A stretch of DNA of 30,290 bases, taken from contig CAKOPW010000017.1 of NCBI GenBank assembly GCA_934101115.1, positions 1 through 30,290 on the forward strand. The letters are read 5' to 3'. Made by a program: the position numbers and the translations under genes. How positions within the stretch are numbered: the first letter of the stretch is position 1; each line of letters begins with the position of its first letter. The notes beneath the pieces were generated by a model that saw only the letters and a list, made by a program, of their open reading frames with translations, was not told where the DNA came from and made no database searches. The stretch comes from an uncultured Bacilli bacterium. Its GTDB lineage: Bacteria; Bacillota_I; Bacilli_A; RF39; UBA660. This document shows, one piece after another, positions 17,205 through 25,645 of this stretch.

Positions 17205-17220
17205 CTATTTTGTTGTATTT
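17197..17220 (-). terminator. terminator at the end of mutS
   Basis: A perfect 9-bp stem AAATACAAC/GTTGTATTT (17197-17205 with 17212-17220) overlaps the mutS stop codon, with T-rich sequence following on the minus strand. Confidence 0.7.
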
Positions 17221-19733
17221 TTTAATTCATATAAGAAATTTATAGCATCCATTGGTGTCATCTTTAGGATATCTATCTCTTTTATTTTCTCCTCTAATTT
17301 ACTATCTTCATGTTTTTCTTCAAAATCAAGAGATTGTTGAACAAATACTTCATGTTTTTCATGACTTTCATAACTTGCTAAAAATTCACTCGCACGTTTT
17401 AATAAATCTTCTGGAAGACCAGCAAGTCTTGCAACATGAATTCCGTATGATTTATCAATTGGTCCTTCTTTAACTTTATGTAAGAATGTTACTTTACCAT
17501 CCTCTTCTACAGCATCAACATGAACGTTTTTGATACTTGGAATAGTGTCGCTTAAATCAGTTAATTCATGATAATGTGTTGAGAATAATGTTTTACATTT
17601 GATTTTTAAATTAACATATTCAAGGATTGCACGAGCTAAACTCATACCATCAAATGTAGCTGTTCCTCTTCCAAGTTCATCAAATAAAATAAGTGAATTT
17701 TCAGTCGCGTTAACAATCGCATTTTTTGCTTCAATCATTTCAACCATAAATGTTGATTCTCCGCTTACAAGATCATCACTTGCTCCGATTCTAGTATAGA
17801 TTGAATCAAATATTGGTAAATCAGTTTCAGCAGCAGGCACAAAAGATCCCATTTGAGCCATGATAATGATGATTGCAAGTTCTCTCATATAAGTTGATTT
17901 ACCACTCATGTTTGGTCCAGTTATTAAAAGAGTTGATGTATTTTCATCCATGATTACATCATTTTTAACATAGTTATTATTGCTAACAACTTCAACAACT
18001 GGATGTCTTCCGTCAATTATACGAAGATTATGATTATTATTGAATTTTGGTCTAATTAAGTGATGTTCTTCACTTACAAGAGATAACGAGCATAAAGAAT
18101 CGATTTCACTTAAAAGTGTTGCTGTTTCTTTTAATTCAAATAAAACAGATTTTACACTTTCTTTTATTTCCATAAATATATTGTATTCTAAATCAATTAT
18201 ACGTTCTTCAGCATTTAAAACTAAAGCTTCTTTTTCTTTTAATTCTGGCGTTATATATCTTTCAGCATTAGTTAGAGTTTGTCTTCTTTCCCAACCTAAC
18301 TCTTCACTTACTCGTTTTGAATTTCCTTTTGATACTTCAATAAAATATCCAAATACTTTATTGTATCCAACTTTTAAGTTATTTATTCCAGTTTCTTCTT
18401 TTAGTTTTGCTTCAATTCCAGAAATGAAATCTTTTCCTCCAGAACGAATGCTTTTAAGTTCATCAAGTTCGGCATTATATCCACTTTCGATTATTCCACC
18501 CTCTTTAATGCTTATTGGTGCATCTTCAGAAATAGAATTTTCTAAAAGTTTAAATAATTCCTCATGAGTATTTAAAGTAATATCAAATTTAAGTTCATTT
18601 AGAATTCTATTGATATCAGGTATTACTTTGATTGAATTTTTTATTTGTAATAAATCTCTTCCATTTAAAGAACCACATATAACCTTACCAGTTAGTCTTT
18701 CAAGATCATATACTTCATATAAATCTCTCATAAGCTCTTCTCTTTGTAAAAAGTTATTATTCAAACTTTCAATATAATCAAGTCTTTTATTTATTTTAGT
18801 TTCATCTTTTAAAGGATTCATAAGCCAGCTTTTTAAAGTTCTTGAACCCATTGCTGTTTTAGTTTTATCAAGAAGCCATAAAAGAGAAAATTTTCTTTCT
18901 TTTAATCTTAAGGTTTCTAGTAACTCAAGATTTCTTATGGTATGAATATCCATATTTAAATAGTCATCCTTTTGAACCATTTCAATATGTGATAAATGTG
19001 ATAAATCTTTTAATTGAGTTACATGTAAATGATACATGATATTCTTTAATGCTTTAACTATTCTTTCATCATTTATTCCTTCATAAACACTTTTATATTC
19101 ATCCTCTAAATATGAATCATTAATGGTGATAGATATTGAATAAGTATTTTTAAAGATATTTATAAGTTCGATGTCAAAATTATTTTCAACAATAATCTCT
19201 TTTAAATTTAAACTTAAGACTTCATTTATTAAACTAGTTTTGTTATGAGGAACAAATATTCCAAATACTTTACCAGTAGATAAATCAAGATAAACAATTA
19301 AGTAATTATATCCATAATCAAAAATAGTTCCAATATAGTTAAAATCATGTTCATTTAAGAACTCTAAATCAACCATTGTTCCTTTTGTTACGACTTCAAT
19401 TACATCTCTTTTAACCATACCCTTAGCAAGTTTTGGATCTTCAAGTTGTTCACATATAGCAACTTTATATCCCTTGCTTATAAGCTTTTCAATGTATATT
19501 TTAGCTGAATGATGAGGAACTCCACACATTGGTACTCTTTCACTTAAACCAGCGTTTTTACCAGTTAAAGTTAGCTCTAATTCTCTTGAACAAACATCAG
19601 CATCCTCAAAGAATAATTCGTAAAAATCTCCTAATCTAAAAAATATTAACGTATCAGGATATCTATCCTTAATCTCCATATATTGTAACATCATTGGAGA
19701 TAATTTTGTTCTATCTACACTTAAACGATCCAT
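17205..19733 (-). CDS. mutS: DNA mismatch repair protein MutS
   Basis: This 842-residue mismatch-recognition ATPase binds mispaired bases and starts strand repair. The N-terminal domain has the mismatch-contacting F37-Y38-E39 motif (DFYELF). The ATPase domain has Walker A GPNMSGKST (606-614), STFMVEM (660-666) and Walker B DELGRG (685-690). Near the C-terminus QQSLDF (799-804) is a likely beta-clamp-binding motif. Length is normal. The start is ATG behind a GGTGG site. It lies 46 bp downstream of the ylbL-like gene and may be read through from it. No mutL follows, unlike the common mutS-mutL order; mutL must be elsewhere or absent. Confidence 0.97.
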   Translation of the reverse strand: MDRLSVDRTKLSPMMLQYMEIKDRYPDTLIFFRLGDFYELFFEDADVCSRELELTLTGKNAGLSERVPMCGVPHHSAKIYIEKLISKGYKVAICEQLEDPKLAKGMVKRDVIEVVTKGTMVDLEFLNEHDFNYIGTIFDYGYNYLIVYLDLSTGKVFGIFVPHNKTSLINEVLSLNLKEIIVENNFDIELINIFKNTYSISITINDSYLEDEYKSVYEGINDERIVKALKNIMYHLHVTQLKDLSHLSHIEMVQKDDYLNMDIHTIRNLELLETLRLKERKFSLLWLLDKTKTAMGSRTLKSWLMNPLKDETKINKRLDYIESLNNNFLQREELMRDLYEVYDLERLTGKVICGSLNGRDLLQIKNSIKVIPDINRILNELKFDITLNTHEELFKLLENSISEDAPISIKEGGIIESGYNAELDELKSIRSGGKDFISGIEAKLKEETGINNLKVGYNKVFGYFIEVSKGNSKRVSEELGWERRQTLTNAERYITPELKEKEALVLNAEERIIDLEYNIFMEIKESVKSVLFELKETATLLSEIDSLCSLSLVSEEHHLIRPKFNNNHNLRIIDGRHPVVEVVSNNNYVKNDVIMDENTSTLLITGPNMSGKSTYMRELAIIIIMAQMGSFVPAAETDLPIFDSIYTRIGASDDLVSGESTFMVEMIEAKNAIVNATENSLILFDELGRGTATFDGMSLARAILEYVNLKIKCKTLFSTHYHELTDLSDTIPSIKNVHVDAVEEDGKVTFLHKVKEGPIDKSYGIHVARLAGLPEDLLKRASEFLASYESHEKHEVFVQQSLDFEEKHEDSKLEEKIKEIDILKMTPMDAINFLYELKNTTK

Positions 19734-19779
19734 TTTACCACCTACATCTAATAAAATATTATATAATAATTTTTAAATT

Positions 19780-20748
19780 TTAGGAAGATAGTTTTTCCAT
19801 TAAATCTTCTATATTATCCGCTTCAATTAACTCAATTTTTAATTTATTTTTTTCTTTAACTTTCTTTGCTTCTTCATAATTTTCTTTTGGTGTTATAAAA
19901 ACATCACATTTATTTTTGCTTGCTCCAAGCATTTTATATTTTACTCCACCTATTTCGCCAATATTTCCAGATTCATCAATTGTTCCTGTTCCACATATCT
20001 TTTTATCTGTAATAGTTTCTCCACTTAATTCTTGGATTAATGCAAGAGTTAACATTGCTCCACCAGAAGGCCCTGATTCACTTTTTTTGTAATTGTATTC
20101 AAGAGAATCTTTATAATCATTTACTTTTGCATAGCTTACTCCAATCAATGTTTTATCGTTTGTTTTTATAAGGTGAGCATATCTTGTATACTCTTTATCA
20201 GAATTTTTTACTTTTATAGACACTTTCGTCCCTTCTTCAAGGGTATTTAAATATGTATCAACTATGTCCGGAGTAAAGTCGCGTCCATCAATGCTTATAA
20301 GTTCATCTCCAATTTTTAAATCTGTATCCGATGAGGAACTAATATATGTTACATAATAAGTAGTTTTTTCGATTTCTAGAGGTTTATTAACATATTTATA
20401 GGCAACACTTTTAGCATTGCTAATTGATTCATATAAACTGATTCTATCCCTTTTTAATGAGTCAGCCATCTCTTCATTATCGTATTTTATATCATCATTT
20501 TTTACAATATCCCAGTTTGGTAAAACTAATGAAAGTAATAAAACCGGAACTTTTCCTTCAACAAAGCTTACATATGTCATATTTACACTTGTTTTAGAAT
20601 CTTTATTCAATCTTTTAGAAATATCTATTGTTCCTCCTGGAGCATAAACACTGAAAGGAAGATTTAAATTCATAACCACTACAAAAATTACAATAACAAG
20701 TATTGATTTAATATTTTCCTTTAAAAACTCATACATTTTATTAAGCAT
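19780..20748 (-). CDS. PDZ-Lon-type membrane serine protease (YlbL/SepM-like)
   Basis: This 322-residue protease is anchored by an N-terminal TM helix (about 13-33), with its bulk outside. A PDZ domain spans about 125-200 (LKIGDELISIDGRDF). The C-terminal Lon-type proteolytic domain has the catalytic Ser in SGPSGGAML (S228) and the partner Lys in EIGGVKYKM (K270), giving a Ser-Lys dyad. Homologues in Bacillus (YlbL) and Streptococcus (SepM) cleave secreted or cell-surface substrates; the substrate here is unknown. The ATG at 20748 is preferred for its AAGGAG site, though a second Met four codons later is possible. It is divergent from a YlbJ-like gene; ylbJ and ylbL are also near neighbours in Bacillus. 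Confidence 0.88.
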   Translation of the reverse strand: MLNKMYEFLKENIKSILVIVIFVVVMNLNLPFSVYAPGGTIDISKRLNKDSKTSVNMTYVSFVEGKVPVLLLSLVLPNWDIVKNDDIKYDNEEMADSLKRDRISLYESISNAKSVAYKYVNKPLEIEKTTYYVTYISSSSDTDLKIGDELISIDGRDFTPDIVDTYLNTLEEGTKVSIKVKNSDKEYTRYAHLIKTNDKTLIGVSYAKVNDYKDSLEYNYKKSESGPSGGAMLTLALIQELSGETITDKKICGTGTIDESGNIGEIGGVKYKMLGASKNKCDVFITPKENYEEAKKVKEKNKLKIELIEADNIEDLMEKLSS

Positions 20749-20795
20749 AATTTATTCTCCTTACTTTGATTATACCATTATTATAGAGGTGAAAT

Positions 20796-21635
20796 GTGAA
20801 AAAACTGTTAACTTTATTACTTTTTGTTCTATTTATTGTAAATAAAAATGCAATCGTTTTAGCAGCAAGCGAAGCACTTAATATTTGGAGTAAAAGTCTA
20901 TTTCCAGTTCTTTTTCCTACTCTTATCTTAAGTGATATTTTACTTGCAAGCGGATTAATTTCTAAAATACCTAAGTTTTTTTATGATGTTTATTCTAAAA
21001 TATTTAAAACTAGTCCATATGGTTTATTTGTTTTTATTGTTTCTGTTTTTGGGGCAACACCAACAAATGCTAAAATATTAAAAGATTTGTATGATTCTAA
21101 GTTGATTGATAAAAACAGTTTAACAAAAATATTAAGTCAAACAATATTTTTTAATCCAATTTTAATACTTACATTTAGCAATCTAAAAGTTTTAATAATT
21201 ATGTGGGTATCTAATGTTTTAACAAGTTTCATTTTAAGAGATGCATTAGTAAGTGAAAACCCACTTAAAGCTTCCTATAACTTTGAATTTAATTTAAATA
21301 AATCTATTGAAAAGAATATGAAAACAATTCTTAATATATTAGGAACTTTAACTGTTTTTTTAAGCCTTTCAAATATAGTACCAATTAAGAATCCCATAAT
21401 GAAAACATTTATATCGGGTATTTTAGAGATAACCAGTGGATTTACTAGAATAAAACTTTATACAGTAAGTCCAATAAATGATATATTGATGCTTACTTTC
21501 ACTTCTCTCGCATCATTTAGTATAATAATGCAAATAAAAAGTATTTTAAAAGAAACTAAGTTTGATTCAAAATACTTTTATACTTCTAGAATTTTAACTT
21601 TATTTATATCTTTACTCATATATTTGATTACATAA
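20796..21635 (+). CDS. YlbJ-like integral membrane protein (nucleoside-recognition/Gate fold)
   Basis: This 279-residue polytopic protein has about seven to eight hydrophobic helices. The signature region SLFPVLFPTLILSDILLASG, then FGATPTNAKILKDLYDSKLI and FFNPILILTFSN, matches YlbJ-type proteins of the Gate-domain group (family SLFPFFV..., GYPMGAK..., FxNPLF). In Bacillus ylbJ is linked to sporulation, but the transported or sensed molecule is not known. The start is GTG at 20796, directed by an AGAGGTGA site; the ATG two bases earlier runs straight into a stop codon. Start codons of the divergent YlbL-like gene are only 47 bp away, so promoters must overlap. Its last 24 bp overlap the end of the converging pilin gene. 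Confidence 0.75.
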   Translation: MKKLLTLLLFVLFIVNKNAIVLAASEALNIWSKSLFPVLFPTLILSDILLASGLISKIPKFFYDVYSKIFKTSPYGLFVFIVSVFGATPTNAKILKDLYDSKLIDKNSLTKILSQTIFFNPILILTFSNLKVLIIMWVSNVLTSFILRDALVSENPLKASYNFEFNLNKSIEKNMKTILNILGTLTVFLSLSNIVPIKNPIMKTFISGILEITSGFTRIKLYTVSPINDILMLTFTSLASFSIIMQIKSILKETKFDSKYFYTSRILTLFISLLIYLIT

Positions 21636-22355
21636 ACTATTAGAACTGCTACAATTGCAACTAAATTTATTGGTAGCTGCATTGTTGGCTTTACATTTAA
21701 ATAAATTATTGCCTGTATAAGTAAATCCAATATTTACGTCATAATGTTCACCAGTTAAATTTTTTATTGGAAATACTAATGAAGCAGCATTTATATTTTC
21801 ACTTAAAGCTGTAAAATTAAGAACTGATGCATCGGATAAATCAACTTCTTCAGGAAGTTCTTTCATAGTTGAAGCATCTGCAAAGAATGATTGATATTTA
21901 GGCGAACCATCAAAATTATATTCTTTGTAGTATCCTCTCTTATAAGAAATCATCCAAGAAGTTTCACCCTTACCAACATACTTACCATTTTGATAATCAT
22001 ATTTTGTGTAATAATTATATATTGATAAAAAAGCTATATTGGGCTTTAAAAAGTCTTTTTTATATTCAATTTTTAAACATTTGTATTTATCTTCATAGCC
22101 ACTTACTATAATGGAATTATCAATTCCTTGTTCAGATAAAGTACATGCAGATACTCTTTTAACACCATAATCAGTTACATCTTCTTCGATAGCTTTAATC
22201 ATTGTTGATTGATCAATAATAAAGTTTGATTGAATAGAACTTTTGTTATCCTCGTTTCTCACTTGAATCAAAAGAGAAAATAGAAGAAGTAATACGATTG
22301 ATATAATACATATGCTTACTAGAAGTTCAGTTATTGTCATACCTTTATTATTCAT
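21612..22355 (-). CDS. prepilin-like protein with Cys-rich tail
   Basis: This 247-residue type IV pilin/pseudopilin-like protein has a class III leader: NNKG|MTITELLVSICIISIV, with cleavage after G5 and Glu at mature position 5. The helix to about residue 32 embeds in the membrane before assembly. The C-terminal domain is exported and ends with a Cys-rich tail (FKCKANNAATNKFSCNCSSSNSLC region). It is the last of three prepilin-like genes; two bases separate it from the upstream gene. The assembly ATPase, platform protein and prepilin peptidase are not in the window. A ComGD/GspG-like minor pilin role is plausible but not shown. The coding end overlaps the converging YlbJ-like gene. Confidence 0.75.
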   Translation of the reverse strand: MNNKGMTITELLVSICIISIVLLLLFSLLIQVRNEDNKSSIQSNFIIDQSTMIKAIEEDVTDYGVKRVSACTLSEQGIDNSIIVSGYEDKYKCLKIEYKKDFLKPNIAFLSIYNYYTKYDYQNGKYVGKGETSWMISYKRGYYKEYNFDGSPKYQSFFADASTMKELPEEVDLSDASVLNFTALSENINAASLVFPIKNLTGEHYDVNIGFTYTGNNLFKCKANNAATNKFSCNCSSSNSLCNQIYE

Positions 22356-22357
22356 CT

Positions 22358-22843
22358 TTACACCTCCATAGAAGAATGGAAGACTTCATAAGTACCATCT
22401 TGATAAGTTTTCTTATATTTTACAATCATCCTTCTTGTATTGCTGTATTTACCTAAATGTTTAATATAATCAATTGTTGTTGCATCCAATTTAACTAAAA
22501 CACCTGCATTATTTAAAACATCACTTGGAGTTAAAAAATATATTTTTTCAACTTCAAAAGATTGTTTCAATTGAGTTAATCTATTTCCGGAAATCGTACA
22601 TTCATACACATTTGTTCCTGGTTTATTACAAGTATTCATATAAGTTGCTAAACTTCCATATTCTTTTTCAAGTATTTCTTTTGTGTAATATGTTTTATAA
22701 ATCATCTCTGTTGTATCAAAAACATTTCTTTCTCTTGATTTTCTAATTATATATGAATAACTTCCAAATAACATCAAAAGCGTCAATGATAAAACACTTA
22801 CAACAACTAAAGTTTCAATAAAAACAAAACCATTCTTTTTCAT
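22358..22843 (-). CDS. prepilin-like protein
   Basis: This 161-residue protein begins KKNG|FVFIETLVVVSVLSL: a class III leader with G5, Phe as first mature residue, and Glu at mature position 5. A hydrophobic helix to about residue 28 is followed by a basic patch and an exported domain of about 125 residues containing two Cys (in NTCNKPG and YECTISG), probably paired. It overlaps the end of the upstream gene by four bases and lies two bases from the next. Family assignment to type IV pilin-like proteins is firm; its exact role in a pilus or competence pseudopilus is not. Confidence 0.78.
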   Translation of the reverse strand: MKKNGFVFIETLVVVSVLSLTLLMLFGSYSYIIRKSRERNVFDTTEMIYKTYYTKEILEKEYGSLATYMNTCNKPGTNVYECTISGNRLTQLKQSFEVEKIYFLTPSDVLNNAGVLVKLDATTIDYIKHLGKYSNTRRMIVKYKKTYQDGTYEVFHSSMEV

Positions 22844-23916
22844 TCGCTTTTTCTCCCATCCATAATTATGTATGGATTAGTTCTCAATCCTGTTCCTCCA
22901 GATACATAAGTAACATTGCTATTTGAATCAACTCCTAATTCAAGCATAAGTCTAAAGTTATATGCAGAACTTATAAGAACAGCTATATCATTATCTTTTG
23001 TTTCGTTTGCTTCAACAACTTTATCACTTGCTCTGTGAGTATAAGCAACAGGAGATGCATATGAACAATAATCAATATATTCAGAGTTTGATGCAGTATC
23101 CCAAACTTTATTCATATATCCAAAAGTATTGTTGGAGTTATAAGATACTTTTCCGTTTGAGAAATTACCACCACAATAACTATTTAAAATATTACCACTT
23201 TTAGAATTTGCTAAAGTAAAATTATACATACGATAGTAATAGTAATTACCTGCAGCATATGGTCCAGTAGTTTGATCAATATAAACGATATAACTTGAAT
23301 CAATTCCAAAAATAGAGTTTTTAACTTCATCAGTTAAATTAGTATTATTTCTTATAGTTATAAGTTCAGTTGATGTAGGAAAACCCATTTTAAAACTAGT
23401 ATAGTTTTTAAATTGAATTGATTGTTGATATAAGTTTTCATTACCCCAACTTCTTAAATTAATCATTTCATTAATAATACCAATAGTTAATGTATGATAT
23501 TTTCTTATAACATCAGTTGATAGTTTAAATTGAACATCCAATTTTGATGCTTCAATCTCACTTAAGAAGTAATAAGTTTTTATATTACCATTTGTCTTAA
23601 TATCAGCAACAATCCATTTAGAATCTTGATTTAAAACACTTTCACCTATTTCATTAGGATCGTGTCTTGCAGGATCCGGATTGTTATATGTTTCTCCCAT
23701 ACTAGGATCATTCATAAATTGAACATAATCTCCAATATTTAAATCGCTTATTTTAGTATTGTTTATTTTTAATAAATTACTTTTTGCTTCTTCATTAATC
23801 TTTTGTAATAATATTTGATTATGAAGATAAGTTAAAATTAAAGCTAAGAAAAGAGTTAAGAATACTAAGAATATTGAATAAAGAATACTTGTTGCAATAA
23901 ATCCATTTTTCTTCAT
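22840..23916 (-). CDS. prepilin-like surface protein lacking Glu+5
   Basis: This 358-residue protein is the first gene of the pilin operon. The leader KKNG|FIATSILYSIFLVFL resembles its neighbours, but mature position 5 is Ser (S10), not Glu. The long N-terminal helix runs to about residue 32. The rest is an exported domain that ends in a NPYIIMDGRKSE segment. Glu+5 is important for registering subunits during pilus assembly, so this protein could be a tip/initiating or accessory subunit, or an anchored protein that is not polymerised. The start is ATG after GGAGAGG. A full consensus promoter lies just upstream, so it leads a three-gene transcript. Confidence 0.75.
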   Translation of the reverse strand: MKKNGFIATSILYSIFLVFLTLFLALILTYLHNQILLQKINEEAKSNLLKINNTKISDLNIGDYVQFMNDPSMGETYNNPDPARHDPNEIGESVLNQDSKWIVADIKTNGNIKTYYFLSEIEASKLDVQFKLSTDVIRKYHTLTIGIINEMINLRSWGNENLYQQSIQFKNYTSFKMGFPTSTELITIRNNTNLTDEVKNSIFGIDSSYIVYIDQTTGPYAAGNYYYYRMYNFTLANSKSGNILNSYCGGNFSNGKVSYNSNNTFGYMNKVWDTASNSEYIDYCSYASPVAYTHRASDKVVEANETKDNDIAVLISSAYNFRLMLELGVDSNSNVTYVSGGTGLRTNPYIIMDGRKSE

Positions 23917-23941
23917 CTTAACCTCTCCTATTCTATTTATA

Positions 23942-23970
23942 ATTATAAATCATTAGAAGACTATTTTCAA
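23942..23970 (-). promoter_or_regulatory. promoter of the pilin-like operon
   Basis: Minus-strand TTGAAA (23965-23970), 17 bp, TATAAT (23942-23947); the ribosome site GGAGAGG follows. Confidence 0.7.
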
Positions 23971-23984
23971 TTATTTTGTAAAAG

Positions 23985-24008
23985 AAAAAAGATACACGAT
24001 TGTATCTT
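23985..24008 (-). terminator. terminator of the 25312 gene
   Basis: Perfect 8-bp stem AAGATACA/TGTATCTT (23989-23996 with 24001-24008), loop CGAT, then six T residues on the minus strand. Confidence 0.85.
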
Positions 24009-24019
24009 AAATTTTGGTG

Positions 24020-25312
24020 TTATGCAATTCGAAATGCTGGAGAAACCCCATAAGCTTCTAACGCAGTATTTCCATTCCAATTGCCTTGATAATTAACACA
24101 TGAAAAGGCATTGGTAACATTAGAGTTTACTGATCGCAACCACAATCTATATGGATTACCATTATAATTTTTCATTGCACCCGAATAATTACTTGTTGTA
24201 ACATTTATATTTTTATAATAGTCAAGTTGTTTTGAGGTTCCTAAACTTGTGTCATAATGAGCATAAGAAGAACTTGCAAAATCGCCATATATTTCTTCAC
24301 TTGAAAATAAATATAATTTATCTTGTGTTTCAAAATTAGCAGAATCATTACTTCCATGTCCGGATATTACTTTTGTTGAAATTATTACATCTTGTAAATC
24401 CGTCGGTAAAGAATTGAATACAATTTCACTTATATATGCACGTAATTTAGAGTCTTTCCAGCCTCCTACGTTAGTTCCATATTTGTTTGCTGAATCAGCT
24501 TTGTTATAACTATGATTTTCCAATACATCTGCAAATTCTACTACAAATCCACATGCTGTTTCGCTAGTTTCTCCATTTATGCAAGGACTCATATTTGCTA
24601 TTCTTAAATTTATTTCTTTCTCTGGAATTTCACTTGTATCACAAACATAATCTGCACCAAGTCCAGAATATGAAGAGCAATCATTAGTATGTTTTGCTAT
24701 AGTGATTGTTTTAGTATCACCTACATTATATTTGCTTGTGTTTCCGTTCTTTACATTTGCTGCTATTGTTGACCAACTATCACTTTCAAATGATACCGAA
24801 TTAGGAATAGTTTCTCTTAACGTATCTCTTTCTACCCCGTTGAATTCTAACTTACATGTATATTCTTCACTTACTTCTTCGGTTGATGTTTTATCTAGTG
24901 TTACTATTAATGTTCCATTTAAGCTTTCTTTTGCTTTTACAATTGTTGCATCATTTTCTAATTTATTTTTGATGCTTGTATATTTTGCTGTTGTTCCATC
25001 CTTTGGTACACATGTTACTTTTACTTCAGCATCATATTGGCTTGAATTATTTGTTACCTCATATGAAAGTATCGATGTTTGATTTATTGTTTTTAATTCA
25101 CTTGTTTCGAATGTTATTATCTTCTTTGTATCATCTACTACTGTTGAATATACATCTTTTCCATTCAAGCTTGCAGCTGTGAAGATTACACTGAAGTCTT
25201 CTTCATTTTCACTTACTTTGGCATTTCCATTTATTATTAATGTTGTACTTACTGCTGCAAATCCAATTGACATCAAAATAATTGCAACTATTATTGCACT
25301 CCTTTTCTTCAT
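24020..25312 (-). CDS. secreted protein, family N-terminus plus DUF6273-like C-terminus (copy A)
   Basis: This 430-residue exported protein has a signal/TM segment (SIGFAAVSTTLIING) and a beta-rich N-terminal domain (about 35-165) shared with the 13924, 26842 and window-end proteins. The C-terminal ~230 residues resemble DUF6273, ending in LWLRSVNSNVTNAF and GVSPAFRIA. This motif series is common in C-type-lectin-fold proteins that DGRs diversify. The frame is open further upstream to a GTG at 25417, but those codons run through the G8 promoter and the shared leader, and the family always starts at MKKR/MKKK, so ATG 25312 is chosen. Its C-terminal 120 bp are of normal composition (about 38% G+C by eye), unlike copy B. 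No sorting motif. Ligand unknown. Confidence 0.82.
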   Translation of the reverse strand: MKKRSAIIVAIILMSIGFAAVSTTLIINGNAKVSENEEDFSVIFTAASLNGKDVYSTVVDDTKKIITFETSELKTINQTSILSYEVTNNSSQYDAEVKVTCVPKDGTTAKYTSIKNKLENDATIVKAKESLNGTLIVTLDKTSTEEVSEEYTCKLEFNGVERDTLRETIPNSVSFESDSWSTIAANVKNGNTSKYNVGDTKTITIAKHTNDCSSYSGLGADYVCDTSEIPEKEINLRIANMSPCINGETSETACGFVVEFADVLENHSYNKADSANKYGTNVGGWKDSKLRAYISEIVFNSLPTDLQDVIISTKVISGHGSNDSANFETQDKLYLFSSEEIYGDFASSSYAHYDTSLGTSKQLDYYKNINVTTSNYSGAMKNYNGNPYRLWLRSVNSNVTNAFSCVNYQGNWNGNTALEAYGVSPAFRIA

Positions 25313-25339
25313 TTTACACACACCTATTCTCTTTTTTAT

Positions 25340-25365
25340 TTTATAATACCCCCCCCGATTTGCAA
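25340..25365 (-). promoter_or_regulatory. G8-tract promoter of the 25312 gene
   Basis: On the minus strand TTGCAA (25360-25365) is followed by ATC, eight G (25349-25356), TAT and TATAAA (25340-25345). The spacer is 14 bp, shorter than the 16-18 bp that works best; a longer G-run would restore it. The leader AATAGGTGTGTGTAAA then precedes the ATG. Confidence 0.5.
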
Positions 25366-25409
25366 GGGCATTATACTGTTTTACATTTGCTTTGTCGTTT
25401 ATTCTTTTA

Positions 25410-25459
25410 TTGCACACCTATTATATTTAAATTATACAATTTATTTGTTGTAGAGTAAA
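25410..25459 (-). promoter_or_regulatory. distal promoter and leader-like copy upstream of the 25312 gene
   Basis: Minus-strand TTTACT (25454-25459), 17 bp, TATAAT (25431-25436), then a leader-like AATAGGTGTG that copies the leader in front of the true start. The transcript would run through the G8 tract. Confidence 0.45.
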
Positions 25460-25473
25460 TATTCTACTTTTAG

Positions 25474-25500
25474 TATGCGTAAAATTTACTTTTTCATAAA
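25474..25500. repeat. 27-bp conserved block with palindrome, copy 1
   Basis: This block matches 27021-27047 at 24 of 27 positions. Its core is the palindrome GTAAANTTTAC (25479-25489). The palindrome begins 48 bp from the distal -10 box, exactly as in copy 2. An operator for a common regulator is the simplest reading. Confidence 0.5.
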
Positions 25501-25538
25501 AAAATACACAATGTACTAAACTAATACTTGTGTATTTT
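25498..25538 (-). terminator. terminator of the 26842 gene
   Basis: An 11-bp perfect stem AAAATACACAA/TTGTGTATTTT (25501-25511 with 25528-25538) with a 16-nt loop; seven T residues follow on the minus strand (plus-strand A 25498-25504). It lies about 108 bp past the stop codon, giving an unusually long 3' UTR. Confidence 0.75.
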
Positions 25539-25567
25539 TCTATTATTCATATATTTCTATCGTCAAC

Positions 25568-25584
25568 GTTATTCCATAAATAAC
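25568..25584. repeat. hairpin-forming inverted repeat downstream of the variable region
   Basis: GTTATT (25568-25573) and AATAAC (25579-25584) are perfect inverted repeats around a 5-nt loop. They sit about 62 bp past the stop codon of copy B. DGR targets often have a hairpin or cruciform just after the variable region, but usually closer. Confidence 0.35.
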
Positions 25585-25645
25585 TTATCACGATGGCTTG
25601 TAAAACTCCACTTAAGTTTTTTACATTTTTCTATATCTGCATTGC

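Noticed and set aside
24020..24145. A second active DGR variable region in copy A
   Set aside because: Its composition is near normal and it differs from copy B also at non-template-like positions, including silent framework changes. It may be an old or unrelated version, so it is not called.
25313..25417. Extended start (GTG at 25417) for copy A, giving a 465-residue protein
   Set aside because: The extra codons are the distal leader, G8 tract and -10 region; the equivalent frame in copy B is closed by a stop, and all family members start at MKKR/MKKK.
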